Assembly (NCBI RefSeq): GCF_018129685.1
Contig: NZ_JAFCLG010000020.1
Span: forward strand, 33,667-97,666
DNA from: Bradyrhizobium manausense
Lineage (GTDB): Bacteria > Pseudomonadota > Alphaproteobacteria > Rhizobiales > Xanthobacteraceae
Direction of reading: 5' to 3'
Length of the DNA stretch: 64,000 nt
Shown: one piece after another, positions 16,697 to 25,553 of the stretch
How the letters are laid out: each line of letters starts with the position of its first letter
How positions within the stretch are numbered: position 1 is the first letter of the stretch
Position numbers and translations under genes: made by a program
Notes under the pieces: model-generated
What the model was told of the DNA's origin: nothing
Databases searched by the model: none
What the model saw: the letters and a program-made list of their open reading frames with translations, nothing else

Positions 16697-18676
16697 ATGA
16701 AGCTGCGCGTTTCGATCAAGCTGCGCATCTACGGTATCATCGGATTGAGCTTCTGCGGCTTGCTGGGCCTCGCGGCCGTGCAGATCGACAATCTTGCCGT
16801 CTCCCTGCGCGAGCAGCGCCAGAACGAGCTGAGCCATCTCGTTCAATCAGCGTTCAGCATCGCCAAGAGCGAATACGACAGGTCGCAGCGCGACAAGACG
16901 CCTGACGACGTCGCCCGTCAGCGCGCGGCCGATGAGATCGGCAAGTTGCGTTATGGCAACGGTGACTACTTCTGGATCAACGATCTGGAACCGCGCATGA
17001 TCATCCATCCGATCAAGCCGGAGCTCAACGGACAGGATCTCAGCAACATCAAGGACCCGACCGGGAAGCGCCTGTTCGTGGAGTTCGCCGATACCGTCAA
17101 GCGCCAGGGCTCGGGCGTGGTCGAATATTACTGGCCGAAGCCTGGCAAGGACGCGCCGCAACCGAAACTGTCCTACGTCACGGGATTTTCGCCGTGGGGA
17201 TGGGTGATCGGCACTGGCGTTTATATCGACGATCTCGATGCGCAGGTCTGGTCGAGCGTAAAAGCGCTGATCATCGCCGGACTCTGCATCGTCATCGTTC
17301 TCGGCGCGATCACGCTGGTCATCGCGCGCAAGATGTCATCGGCGTTGTCGTCAATGACCTCAGCGCTGATCGCGCTTGGCGCCGGGCAATTCGACGTGAA
17401 GCTGCCGGGCCTCAATCGGGCTGACGAGATCGGCGACATGGCGCGCTCGATCGAGCAATTCAAAATCAAGGCCGCCGAGAAGATGCGCGAGGAAGCCGCG
17501 GCCGACGAACGGCGGCGGCTCCAGGCCGAGGAGGCCAAGGCCGCCGCACTACAGGAGATGGCCGAAACGGTTGAGCGCGAGACCAACGCCGCGGTCACCG
17601 AGGTCGCCAGCGGAACCAGCCGGATGGCCGACAACGCGACCCAGATGAACGATACCGCGCGGACGCTGGGCCAGAATTCGAGCAGCGTCGCGGCCGCCGC
17701 CGAAGAAGCGCTCATCAATGCCCAGACGATGGCGAAAGCTTCCTCGCAAATGGCGACCTCGATCACCGCGATCGCCCAGCAGGTCTCCTCCTCCCGCGAC
17801 CTGACAAGGCAGGCGGTCACCGCATCCAGCGAGGCGCAATCGACCATCGCACGGCTGGAAGAGGCCGCCGGCAAGGTCGGCGCCGTGACCAATCTGATCA
17901 GCGAGATCGCCGAGCAGACCAACCTGCTGGCGCTCAACGCCACGATCGAAGCCGCGCGCGCCGGCGAGGCCGGACGCGGCTTTGCCGTGGTCGCATCCGA
18001 AGTGAAGTCGCTCGCCGAGCAGACAGCCAAGGCGACCAGCGAGATCTCGCAGCAGATTGCCGAGATCCAGGAATCGACCCGCGCCTCCGTGCAGTCGATC
18101 AGCGCGATCGGCGAAGTCATTCGCAATGTCGAATCCGTGTCGACGACCATCGCCGACGCCATCGAGCAGCAGAATACCGTCACGCTCGAGATCTCGCGCA
18201 CCGTCGAGGAAACCTCGCTCGCAGCCCGCGAGGTTGCCACCCAGATCGCTTCGGTTTCGCGCGAGGCCGTCGAGACAGGTCGTCGCGCTGCCGAAATCCG
18301 ACATGGTTCGGTGGATATCGCGCAGAAAGTCGACGAACTGCGATTGACGCTGGTGCGCGTCATCCGCACCTCGACGTCGGACGTCGACCGCCGCGTGACG
18401 ACACGGTTCGAGGTCCGCCGCGCCGGCAGGCTGCTGGTGGCTGGTAAGCCGTTCGGCATTATCGTTCGAGATATCTCGGACGGCGGCGCGAGAATCGATG
18501 ACATCCCGGAGGGCCTGGCGATCGACACGCAGGTTCGCCTGCAGATCGAGGGCAGCTCGGCCGATCTTGCCGGAACGGTCGCCCGGATCGACGGGCGCTC
18601 GGCGCTGGTGAAGTTCTCCTCGGCCAGCGGGCAAGATGCCGCATTGGCGCAGCTGCTCCGGCGGGAGGCCGCGTAA
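16697..18676 (+). CDS. Methyl-accepting chemotaxis protein with C-terminal PilZ domain
   Basis: 659 residues. Transmembrane helix about 10-30, then a periplasmic single-Cache sensor about 35-185 (GNGDYFWINDLEPRMIIHP). A second helix about 188-210, HAMP about 211-265 and an MCP signalling domain follow, the latter with the canonical hairpin tip EIAEQTNLLALNATIEAARA (402-421). The C-terminus (about 564-645) is a PilZ domain with RVTTR at 566-570 and DISDGG at 592-597, matching the RxxxR and D/NxSxxG c-di-GMP-binding motifs. Small-ligand sensing outside and c-di-GMP inside could therefore act on one receptor. It is transcribed alone. Confidence 0.95.
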   Translation: MKLRVSIKLRIYGIIGLSFCGLLGLAAVQIDNLAVSLREQRQNELSHLVQSAFSIAKSEYDRSQRDKTPDDVARQRAADEIGKLRYGNGDYFWINDLEPRMIIHPIKPELNGQDLSNIKDPTGKRLFVEFADTVKRQGSGVVEYYWPKPGKDAPQPKLSYVTGFSPWGWVIGTGVYIDDLDAQVWSSVKALIIAGLCIVIVLGAITLVIARKMSSALSSMTSALIALGAGQFDVKLPGLNRADEIGDMARSIEQFKIKAAEKMREEAAADERRRLQAEEAKAAALQEMAETVERETNAAVTEVASGTSRMADNATQMNDTARTLGQNSSSVAAAAEEALINAQTMAKASSQMATSITAIAQQVSSSRDLTRQAVTASSEAQSTIARLEEAAGKVGAVTNLISEIAEQTNLLALNATIEAARAGEAGRGFAVVASEVKSLAEQTAKATSEISQQIAEIQESTRASVQSISAIGEVIRNVESVSTTIADAIEQQNTVTLEISRTVEETSLAAREVATQIASVSREAVETGRRAAEIRHGSVDIAQKVDELRLTLVRVIRTSTSDVDRRVTTRFEVRRAGRLLVAGKPFGIIVRDISDGGARIDDIPEGLAIDTQVRLQIEGSSADLAGTVARIDGRSALVKFSSASGQDAALAQLLRREAA

Positions 18677-18777
18677 AGTTTTTCGTCAGGATGGACCAAG
18701 ATACCATTTTTTCCTAACTCATATCGGCGTTAATATGATGGACCTCATGCGATCCTTGCCTTTGATTCGAATTTCCG

Positions 18778-19725
18778 ATGCTTTTCAGAAACCTCCATTC
18801 CTCGACCTCACTGGAACTGGTGCGCTACGCGGACATCGATCAGTTTCGCGAGAGCGAACGGTATGCAAGTGCCGAAAGCACCCCGCTAAGGGCCGGCAAT
18901 TTCGAGGTGCTGCGGGCCAACGTTGCCTTGCCCTCGTGCTCCCTGTCGCTGGTACAGACTTTTCCGCGCATCATCAGGGGGTACGATCTCTCCGGCCGGC
19001 TGGTCATCGTTGTTCCCATGGACGGGATCACATCGACCCGGGTGAACGGCAAGGATGTCGGCCGGTCGCTGATCATCCTGAAGGGCAACGCCAACTGCAC
19101 GGTTTACGAGCCGGAGGGACGCCTCGTCGCGATCCTGGCGATCCGCCGGGATGCGCTGGCCGATAGCTGGAAGGCCTTCAACGACGGCCACGTGCTGCTC
19201 CGGTTGGCCGACCCCGATCTGGCGCGCCTGCAAATGCACCTTCGCGGCATTCTCGAGACCGCCGCCGCCCAGCCCCAGGCCATCGCGGCTGATGGCGCGC
19301 CGGCGACGATCGAGTCTGCCCTGTTCTCGTCGTTCGACGAGGCGATGTGCGCCGGTGACTTCGACCGGGACGACCCGCGCTCGCGTTACAAGGCCATCGT
19401 GGATCACATCGAACGTGTGGTCAGCGCAAACCACACCACCGACATCTACTGCGATATCCTGGCGCAAGAGATCGGCATTTCGACGCGAACGATGAACAAT
19501 GCCGTCCGTGCTGTCTGCGGCACCAGTCCGTTGCGCTACAGCCAGCTCAGGCGGCTCTGGGCCGTCCGCCGGCAGCTTCGCAGCGGAACCCCAGGCCTGA
19601 CCGTCAAGGCCAGTGCCTGCGCCCACGGCTTCTGGCACATGGGTGATTTCTCCAAGCTCTATCGCGATACGACCGGGGAGCTTCCATCACAGACGCTTGC
19701 AAACGCGAGGCGCCTACCGGCCTGA
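18778..19725 (+). CDS. AraC family transcriptional regulator
   Basis: 315 residues. The C-terminal 100 residues hold the paired helix-turn-helix of AraC proteins (DILAQEIGISTRTMNNAVRA, then CGTSPLRYSQLRRLWAVRRQ and ASACAHGFWHMGDFSKLYRD). The N-terminal half, about 1-190, is an AraC-type sensor with beta strands, unlike the other AraC proteins of this window. It sits 100 bp after the chemoreceptor on the same strand. Target and ligand are unknown. A similar arrangement of the last helix (G-F-x-H-x-G-x-F) is seen in EutR-like regulators. Confidence 0.88.
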   Translation: MLFRNLHSSTSLELVRYADIDQFRESERYASAESTPLRAGNFEVLRANVALPSCSLSLVQTFPRIIRGYDLSGRLVIVVPMDGITSTRVNGKDVGRSLIILKGNANCTVYEPEGRLVAILAIRRDALADSWKAFNDGHVLLRLADPDLARLQMHLRGILETAAAQPQAIAADGAPATIESALFSSFDEAMCAGDFDRDDPRSRYKAIVDHIERVVSANHTTDIYCDILAQEIGISTRTMNNAVRAVCGTSPLRYSQLRRLWAVRRQLRSGTPGLTVKASACAHGFWHMGDFSKLYRDTTGELPSQTLANARRLPA

Positions 19726-19754
19726 CGGCCGTCGCGATGCCATCGCTCCCGTGA

Positions 19755-19991
19755 TCAATGCGTCCGGCGCGGAGGCGGCGTCATCTGTTGGAACCTCACG
19801 CGCGGGTTGATGTCGCAATAGGTATTCCAACGCCCGGACGCCGAGGCCAGGCACTGTTCCCGCGTCACATACATGCATTCGCCGGAAGGGCCGAGCGATC
19901 CGCCAAAGACGCACCAGGGATAGTCGCGCTCGGCGTGCGCTGCGCCAGCAAGTCCGGCCACCATGACAACAACCAACAGGGCGAGACGCAT
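19755..19991 (-). CDS. DUF3551 small secreted protein
   Basis: 78 residues starting MRLALLVVVMVAGLAGAAHA, a clear Sec signal peptide. The mature part ERDYPWCVFGGSLGPSGECM... C ... YCDINPR carries the four-cysteine pattern of DUF3551, a family expanded in Bradyrhizobium and close relatives. The ATG at 19991 is preceded by GGAG. It is exported and probably disulfide-bonded. Function unknown. Confidence 0.85.
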   Translation of the reverse strand: MRLALLVVVMVAGLAGAAHAERDYPWCVFGGSLGPSGECMYVTREQCLASASGRWNTYCDINPRVRFQQMTPPPRRTH

Positions 19992-20122
19992 GTGATCCTC
20001 CATCACGTCAGCGGAACGGCTGGAGCCGGGGAAGGCAACCGGTCGCTAGGAATTGCTTACGGATTGTCGTCTCCGACGGCAAGCATCAATCCGTGGCCTG
20101 CGCGGCGGCGTGCCGGGCGATT

Positions 20123-20145
20123 CCGTTCCGATTGTCTCGGAACGG
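20123..20145. repeat. Palindromic repeat hairpin
   Basis: CCGTTCCGA (20123-20131), loop TTGTC, TCGGAACGG (20137-20145), a perfect 9-bp stem. It continues to 20187 with TTCACGCGAACCGGTATCCA and GCTCGAAAACGC, wording I recall from dispersed Bradyrhizobium repeats. It lies just past the hydrolase stop and could end its transcript. Confidence 0.6.
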
Positions 20146-20183
20146 ATTCACGCGAACCGGTATCCACCTTGCTCGAAAACGCC

Positions 20184-21071
20184 CTAGTGCTTCAGGACCG
20201 AGGCAAAGAAAGCGACACTATCGGCGGTCGCATCCCGAGTCGCGGCGACGTTGGCCGGATTGTCCTGGCGGACTGCACCGGGATCATCGAAATCATGCGT
20301 CGCGTTGGGATAGATCTTCAGGCTGATATTGGCTTTCTGCGCCCGGCTCTTCTCGACGAGCTCGCTGCATTCGGTCGGCGATATCTCCTCATCGGCGGTG
20401 CCGACGAACACGTGAACCGGAGCATAGGGGATCAGGCCAGCCTTGAATTTTCCCTTCAGGCCACAGCCGGGATAGAAGGCGACCGCGGCGCGAAAGCCGA
20501 CGACTTGCGACGGCGGTGCCAGCGCCGGCGTGTCCGACGACATCGTGGCGAGCGTGGCGCTTGCACCATTCGACCAGCCCTGCAGCGCAATGTAATCGGC
20601 CAGGACATCGCTGCGCGTGCGCAGATAGGCCAGAGCGCCATAGGCATCATACGGCCGCACGACCACCTCGTTCACGCTCTCGGGGCGCTGCTCGTAATCC
20701 TTGTGCGAGAAGCCTTGCGGATATCCGCGTGGTCCGAACCCGTCCACCAGGATGGCAAGATAACCCTGCTGGGCCCAGAGGTGGCCCCATTTCTGATGGC
20801 GCTGGGACAGCGTGCTGGCATCGTACCGTCCGTTGGCCAGCGATGAATAGGGACCGGCCCGGCCATGCATCATGACCACGGCCGGTGTTCGCGCGGCGTG
20901 CGGGCCTTCGGGCCTGAAGACATAGCCAACCAGAGTGGTTTGACCGTCTGCGCTGGGAAAAGTGACACGCTCCGGCAACGGGCCGATCGGTGGCGGAGGG
21001 GTGGCTCCGACCGAAACGACCAAGGCAGCGGCGAGAGCGACGAAGCGGAAAAGCGAACGCGCTGAAATCAC
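20184..21071 (-). CDS. Secreted dienelactone-hydrolase-family protein
   Basis: 295 residues with a Sec signal peptide (SLFRFVALAAALVVSVGA). The alpha/beta-hydrolase features are the oxyanion region PAVVMMHGRAGPYSS, the nucleophile elbow LQGWSNGASA, an acid in FVGTADEEISPTE and a histidine in YPNATHDFDDPG. This fits the dienelactone hydrolase family acting in the periplasm on an ester or lactone of unknown identity. It is divergent from the Gly-rich secreted protein, sharing an intergenic region that holds the GTAAAC array at 21183. Confidence 0.87.
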   Translation of the reverse strand: MISARSLFRFVALAAALVVSVGATPPPPIGPLPERVTFPSADGQTTLVGYVFRPEGPHAARTPAVVMMHGRAGPYSSLANGRYDASTLSQRHQKWGHLWAQQGYLAILVDGFGPRGYPQGFSHKDYEQRPESVNEVVVRPYDAYGALAYLRTRSDVLADYIALQGWSNGASATLATMSSDTPALAPPSQVVGFRAAVAFYPGCGLKGKFKAGLIPYAPVHVFVGTADEEISPTECSELVEKSRAQKANISLKIYPNATHDFDDPGAVRQDNPANVAATRDATADSVAFFASVLKH

Positions 21072-21182
21072 GGGGCACCTCTAAACGAAATGATCGGGAA
21101 CCTGGCTGAACCGAGCACGAAATCCACGAGACCTGTCGCGCCGGTGTTGAAACAAGCTAGCGGGGCGCCGTGCGGATGTCCC

Positions 21183-21220
21183 GTAAACGGGCTGTAAATC
21201 TGGTGTAAACAACTGTAAAC
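21183..21220 (+). promoter_or_regulatory. Array A of four GTAAAC half-sites, spacing 11-11-10
   Basis: Half-sites GTAAAC (21183), GTAAAT (21194), GTAAAC (21205) and GTAAAC (21215). Direct repeats one helical turn apart are the usual target of OmpR/PhoB-type winged-helix regulators. The array lies 107 bp before the Gly-rich protein start and 112 bp before the divergent hydrolase. ATGACAGACGGGCATG follows the last half-site by 41 bp, as at arrays B and C. Confidence 0.75.
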
Positions 21221-21327
21221 GCTGACAATTCTCCCGAACGCGGACGCGAGGCCGCATGACAGACGGGCATGGTGCGAACGGCCGCATCGCATCCAGCAAC
21301 CCGACGACCAACCTCAGGAGATCAGTC

Positions 21328-22368
21328 ATGTCACGCACGTCCAGCTTCCTCGCAATTCTGCTCAGCGCCACTGCGATCGGCTCCGCCACCCTCCCGGCGG
21401 CGGCCGGATCGCTGCAGGTGTTCGGCGGCGGTAGCCATCTGGCTCAGCTTCCAGCGCCGACTCCGGCCAAGGTGATCCAGTCTCCCCACACGATCCCGAC
21501 GGTGCCAGGAGTCCCTGCACCGGGCAGGGCCACGGTCGGGAATGCAGAGCAGCCGATGCCGCCGTCCCACAGCATCTCCAGCGTCAAGAACGCCGAGCAG
21601 CCGATACCGGCGTCCCACAACATCACCAGCATCCAGAACGCCGAGATCCCGAAACAAAATCTGCCGCCAGTCGACATCTGCGCGACGCATCCGTATTTGC
21701 CCATGTGCAAGAGCTCCGGTGGCGGCTCGGGCGGCGGTTCAGGTGGCGGTGGTTCGGGAGGCGGCTCCGGCGGAGGCAGCGCAGGCGGCGGTTCCGGCGG
21801 CGGCGGTTCCGGAGGCGGTGGCTCGGGCGGCGGAAGCTCCGGTGGGTCGGGCAGCGGTGGTTCGGGCGGCGGCAGTGCAGGCGGCGGAAGCACGGGCGGC
21901 ACTGGCAAGAGTGGCGGTAGCGGTCCGGTCGTGATCGTGGTGCCACCAGTGCCGGTCCGCGTGCCGGTCGGGATTCCTGTCGGCATTCCCGGCGCCGGTT
22001 CTGCGCCTCTGCCCTACGGCACACCGCCTCGCATTGGCGTTGGCGGAGGCGCTTCCGCTGCGACGGCGCAGCCGCAGCCTGTCGTCACGCCGCAATGCAT
22101 GACGGCAGCGGACAATCCCCCGCTGGCCACGATGATCGATCAATTGCTGCCGACCGCCCCGCTGTCGGACGCGGCCAGGGCCGAGGTCACTGAGCTCAGG
22201 CAGACGATTCAGGTGCTGGAGACGGATGCCAAGGACGCAGCTGCGCGCGATACCGAGGAGGTCGCCATGAACCTGCTCGGCTACCAGAAGGTCTGGCTCC
22301 GCTGCGGCTCCGGTGTTTTCATCTGGCAGAAGCAGATGGCCAGTACCGATGCAGGCCAGCCGAAGTGA
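21328..22368 (+). CDS. Secreted protein with long Gly-Ser linker
   Basis: 346 residues starting MSRTSSFLAILLSATAIGSA, a Sec signal peptide. CAGGAGATC before the ATG at 21328 fixes the start over the in-frame ATG at 21256. After the signal come three copies of a NAEQPxPxSHxIxS-type repeat (residues about 70-115), then ICATHPYLPMC. A Gly/Ser-only linker of about 80 residues follows, then a Pro/Val-rich stretch (VPPVPVRVPVGIPVG), and a helical C-terminal domain with two cysteines (PQCMTAADNPP and WLRCGSG). It looks like an exported structural or surface-bound protein. No family recognised. Confidence 0.75.
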   Translation: MSRTSSFLAILLSATAIGSATLPAAAGSLQVFGGGSHLAQLPAPTPAKVIQSPHTIPTVPGVPAPGRATVGNAEQPMPPSHSISSVKNAEQPIPASHNITSIQNAEIPKQNLPPVDICATHPYLPMCKSSGGGSGGGSGGGGSGGGSGGGSAGGGSGGGGSGGGGSGGGSSGGSGSGGSGGGSAGGGSTGGTGKSGGSGPVVIVVPPVPVRVPVGIPVGIPGAGSAPLPYGTPPRIGVGGGASAATAQPQPVVTPQCMTAADNPPLATMIDQLLPTAPLSDAARAEVTELRQTIQVLETDAKDAAARDTEEVAMNLLGYQKVWLRCGSGVFIWQKQMASTDAGQPK

Positions 22369-22387
22369 TCCGGCGCATGCGGCTCCG

Positions 22388-22418
22388 GCGGAGGCGATGC
22401 GTCAATCATCGCCTCCGC
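22388..22418. terminator. Hairpin between convergent genes
   Basis: GCGGAGGCGATG (22388-22399) pairs perfectly with CATCGCCTCCGC (22407-22418) around a 7-nt loop, between the ends of two convergent genes. No T-run follows, so termination efficiency is uncertain. Confidence 0.5.
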
Positions 22419-22447
22419 TTGCCGCTCGGCGACGAACAGCCGCTAAT

Positions 22448-23743
22448 TTAATGCGCCGCGCGACGAACGAAGCTTGCGATCGCATCGCTCAAGCCCGCGG
22501 CAAGCGGAACGTTCGGATTGGAATACGCATCCTGCTGACCCGCGCGATCCGCAGGCGTCGTCTTCAGCACGTGATTCATGTCGGGCATGTCGAGGCGTTC
22601 AGCGTCGGGGCGCGCCGCGGCGAGCAAAGCTGCATCGGCAGCCAGGATCTGAAGATCGTGCCCGCCGGACACAATCATCACCGGCAAGGCAAGAGCCCCG
22701 AGCTCCTTCGCAGGATCAACCGCCAGCTCGGAGATCATGAAAGGCTGCACGCTGGGCCTGAACAGCGCGTGCAAGGCCGGGCTCACGCTCGGCACCGTTT
22801 CGCCGCGCTCCAGCGCTGCGATGATGGTTGAGGCCTCGCTCTGCAGCGCTGCGTCCATTCCAATGCCCTGCAACTGATCGCGGATGATATCGCCGAGCCT
22901 CCTGCCGGGCGTCGCGAGCAAGACGATGCCGGCGACGGTTTCGCGCCTGGCCGCGAGCATCGCGATCAGCCCGCCTTCGCTGTGTCCGATCATGATTGCG
23001 GGTCCGAGATCGGAGCGTTGGCGCAGCCAGCCGAGCCAGGCGATCGCATCGTCGACAAAGGATTTCAGCGCGAGATCTTTTTCCTGCAAGCCGGGCGCGG
23101 CGCTGCGGCCGGCGCCGCGTTTGTCATAGCGCAGCGATGCGATGCCCCTGTCGGCGAGCTGTTCGGCAAGCTGGCGCAATTCGGCGGGCCCCGTCGGGCC
23201 CTGGTTGCCGTTCCGGTCGGTCGGGCCGGAACCGCCGATCAGCAGCACCACCGGCGGGCGCTCGCTCTTGTCGGGCTTCAACAATGTCCCCGACAGACCC
23301 GATGTCGCGACGTCGTCACCTCTGGCTTCGGCGACTGGAAGCGGTTTGAAGAAAAGGCCGGCGATCCTGCCGTCAGGCGACATCCGGAGCAGCCAACGGG
23401 TCGCGCCATGCTCGAATGTCACGATGTAGACATCCGAGCCGTGATCGACGCCTGCGAACTCCATTTGCTGCAGTTTGCCGAGCGATTTGAGCGATCCCGC
23501 AATCGCTGCTGCCTGCACCTGCACGGCAGCGCCAAGCTCGGGCACCATGCTGCCGGTATCCGGCGCGCCTTGCTGCAGATCCGCAATGATCTTGCGCAGC
23601 GGGGCTTCCGTTGGACGGGACGCATCGTTCTGCGCAAGCACCATGCGCGCTCCTTCAGGCAGGGGTGAGGCTGCACCCGTCAGGACCGCGACAGCGACAA
23701 TCGCGGCGAACCTGCTCAGGCGAAGCGAACGGGTCGGGATCAT
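22448..23743 (-). CDS. Secreted alpha/beta hydrolase
   Basis: 431 residues from MIPTRSLRLSRFAAIVAVAV, a Sec signal peptide. The longer frame to 23926 crosses the GTAAAC array and is rejected. Residues about 40-150 form an N-terminal accessory domain of DUF3887-like character. The hydrolase domain has VVLLIGGSGPTDRNGNQGP, the nucleophile elbow MIGHSEGGLIA, an acid in VSGGHDLQI and a histidine in LDMPDMNHVLK. It is likely a periplasmic esterase or peptidase of the S9/BAAT-like group. Array B lies 28 bp upstream of its start, close enough for repression or activation. Confidence 0.87.
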   Translation of the reverse strand: MIPTRSLRLSRFAAIVAVAVLTGAASPLPEGARMVLAQNDASRPTEAPLRKIIADLQQGAPDTGSMVPELGAAVQVQAAAIAGSLKSLGKLQQMEFAGVDHGSDVYIVTFEHGATRWLLRMSPDGRIAGLFFKPLPVAEARGDDVATSGLSGTLLKPDKSERPPVVLLIGGSGPTDRNGNQGPTGPAELRQLAEQLADRGIASLRYDKRGAGRSAAPGLQEKDLALKSFVDDAIAWLGWLRQRSDLGPAIMIGHSEGGLIAMLAARRETVAGIVLLATPGRRLGDIIRDQLQGIGMDAALQSEASTIIAALERGETVPSVSPALHALFRPSVQPFMISELAVDPAKELGALALPVMIVSGGHDLQILAADAALLAAARPDAERLDMPDMNHVLKTTPADRAGQQDAYSNPNVPLAAGLSDAIASFVRRAAH

Positions 23744-23770
23744 CGCGACCTGCGCTGCTGGCGATGCCGC

Positions 23771-23808
23771 GTAAACAGGCTGCGAACGCGATGTAAACGG
23801 CCGGAAAT
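23771..23808 (+). promoter_or_regulatory. Array B of four GTAAAC-type half-sites, spacing 11-11-10
   Basis: Half-sites GTAAAC (23771), GCGAAC (23782), GTAAAC (23793) and GGAAAT (23803). The spacing is identical to arrays A, C and D, although two half-sites are degenerate. ATGACTGATTGGCATG begins 40 bp after the last half-site. It lies between the hydrolase at 23743 and the small secreted gene at 23938. Confidence 0.65.
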
Positions 23809-23937
23809 GCCGCAGGATCGGACGAACCCGGTCCGCTGCGGAATGACTGATTGGCATGTGCCACGGCTTACGTGCCCTGCACGCAGGTCGTGATCCAGTA
23901 ATGCCGATCCATCTCGTGCCGACCACAGGAGATCATC

Positions 23938-24150
23938 ATGTTGCGCATTCAAGCTCTGCTCGCGATCACGCTCAGTCTTGCTTCGATCGGTATCGCAGCT
24001 CCCGCCTCTGCGCACGCCAGCACGACGATAAGGCCGCTCGAAACCGAGGCGGGTCGATTGCCGCGGCCACCGCTCGTGCCAAAGGTGCTTCCGACCTATT
24101 GCGAGACCCACAACTGCCTGATGCCGCCGCGCCCCCAACCCGATCGTTGA
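23938..24150 (+). CDS. Small secreted protein, Pro-rich
   Basis: 70 residues. MLRIQALLAITLSLASIGIA plus APASAHA is a Sec signal with a good cleavage site. The mature part is about 40 residues, Pro/Arg-rich, with two cysteines in YCETHNCLMPP that could form a disulfide loop. CAGGAGATCATC precedes the ATG, matching the ribosome site wording of the genes at 21328 and 26962. It is downstream of array B. No family recognised. The last codons precede a second small secreted gene by 75 bp. Confidence 0.65.
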   Translation: MLRIQALLAITLSLASIGIAAPASAHASTTIRPLETEAGRLPRPPLVPKVLPTYCETHNCLMPPRPQPDR

Positions 24151-24225
24151 ACCCATAAGCTTGAACCCATGCCAATGCTCACATTCCGTCGCACCCGACC
24201 ATCTCACACCCTCAAGGAGACCACC

Positions 24226-24408
24226 ATGTTCCGCGCATCCATCCTGTCGGCGATCGTCCTTGCAATTGCAGCCATCGCCACCCCGGCGTCCGCATTCTCC
24301 ACGCAGACTTTCGGTGCCACCAATCGAGAGGTCGCGGCTCACTTTCATCCCATCACATCGGTGCAGAAGAGTTACCTCCACCCGCCGAGCAAGAAGAAGC
24401 CATTGTGA
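24226..24408 (+). CDS. Small secreted protein
   Basis: 60 residues starting MFRASILSAIVLAIAAIATP, with a signal peptide ending near ASA. The ATG at 24226 has AAGGAG 7 bp upstream. The frame is open further 5' but lacks a ribosome site there. The mature peptide (about 37 residues: FSTQTFGATNREVAAHFHPI...) ends in a basic KKKP tail and has no cysteine. It is probably co-transcribed with the gene at 23938 from array B and convergent with a secreted hydrolase. Function unknown. Confidence 0.6.
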   Translation: MFRASILSAIVLAIAAIATPASAFSTQTFGATNREVAAHFHPITSVQKSYLHPPSKKKPL

Positions 24409-24428
24409 GCGTTCGCCTGTCGCACGAT

Positions 24429-25553
24429 TCATTGCGCTCCGGTCCAGCGGTCGTTCTCCATGACGATCGTGCAATGCTCGCCCTTCTGCTGACAGGCATC
24501 CAGGGCGAGCTTGCGTGCATCGTCGAGGGTCGGCGCGGTCCGATAGGACGCATTCTGCGTTCCGGGTGTCCGCGCCAAGGCCTTCTCGCCCGGCGCGGTC
24601 AGATAGGCCTGCACATAGTTGTGCAGGGATTGCGGCCATCGCAGTTTCTGCAGCACGACGTCCACGCTGGAAAGCGGCCAGGTCGGGAGATTGTGGCTCC
24701 TCAAAAAAATGTCGAGCTCGGCCAGCCAGCGCGCGCGACCGGCATTCGATCCAAGCCCGGTGTGGCCGTCCTCGCCGATCGGCTCAAGCAGCACGAGCTT
24801 GAGATCCGCGCCTGATGCCGTGAAGGCCGCCCGCATCGCCTCGATCTGGTCGACGGGATGATTGAGGTCGTTCTTGGCGAACACCCAGAGATTGGGAACG
24901 TGGCTGCGCGCGCCAAGCGCCCTGAAATCGGCGGGAATGGCATCGTTGATCGCCGCACAGCCCGCCAGATGCTCGCCACCCGCAAGGTCGATCACCGCCG
25001 CAAGGCCTGGGACATTTCGCGCGCCCAGCGCCAGCGCAGCCGCGCCGCCGGCAGATTCACCGATGACGATCATCCGCGCTGGATCGGCGTCGGCGCGCTG
25101 CGTGACAGTGCCGATCGAGGCCTCGATGTCATCGGCATCCGCATTCATCCAGGACAGAAAGGTATCCGCAGCGCAGGGCCCGTCCGACTGGCTCGGGCCG
25201 TCGGACGATCCATAGCCACGCCGGTTGATCGCCACGACCAGCCAGCCGCGGCGCGCGATGTCGGCGATGGCATTGATACCTGGATCGCGAACGAGACTTT
25301 GATCCAGCGCCATGTTGCGAACCGGCGGCCGGCCGTGATTGAAGAACGCGATCGGCAAACGTCCCGCCGCATCCGTGCGCTTGACGAACAGCGCCTCCAG
25401 GCGAACGTCCCTGCCGCCGATCTTGACGCGCAGATATCGACGCTCCTCGACGAGATCGCCGGCGAATGCCGTCGAGAACGAGGCGATGAGGGCAATGACC
25501 GCGAAAGCGACGTGCGCGCGCGATTTGGGGGTTCGACAGATCGGACGCATCAT
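24429..25553 (-). CDS. Secreted alpha/beta hydrolase with intact GESAGG elbow
   Basis: 374 residues with an N-terminal signal (AFAVIALIASFSTAFA). The features are FFNHGRPPVRN, RRGYGSSDGPS, the nucleophile elbow VIGESAGGAAA, and an acid/His pair around FAKNDLNHP and GEDGHTG. A C-terminal extension (DARKLALDACQQKGEHCTIV, then MENDRW) is shared with the upstream paralogue. Either ATG at 25553 or 25550 can start it. Both overlap the stop of the paralogue, so translation is coupled. The pair probably forms a two-gene operon from the array C region. Confidence 0.85.
   Translation of the reverse strand: MMRPICRTPKSRAHVAFAVIALIASFSTAFAGDLVEERRYLRVKIGGRDVRLEALFVKRTDAAGRLPIAFFNHGRPPVRNMALDQSLVRDPGINAIADIARRGWLVVAINRRGYGSSDGPSQSDGPCAADTFLSWMNADADDIEASIGTVTQRADADPARMIVIGESAGGAAALALGARNVPGLAAVIDLAGGEHLAGCAAINDAIPADFRALGARSHVPNLWVFAKNDLNHPVDQIEAMRAAFTASGADLKLVLLEPIGEDGHTGLGSNAGRARWLAELDIFLRSHNLPTWPLSSVDVVLQKLRWPQSLHNYVQAYLTAPGEKALARTPGTQNASYRTAPTLDDARKLALDACQQKGEHCTIVMENDRWTGAQ

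Noticed and set aside
17221..18699. Minus-strand frame of 492 codons, Ser/Ala-rich
   Set aside because: Antisense to the PilZ chemoreceptor; composition is that of a reverse-complemented MCP helix repeat.
21715..21930. Repetitive G/C-rich tract looking like a CRISPR or satellite repeat
   Set aside because: It is the in-frame Gly-Ser linker of a signal-peptide protein, with no unit repeats and spacers.
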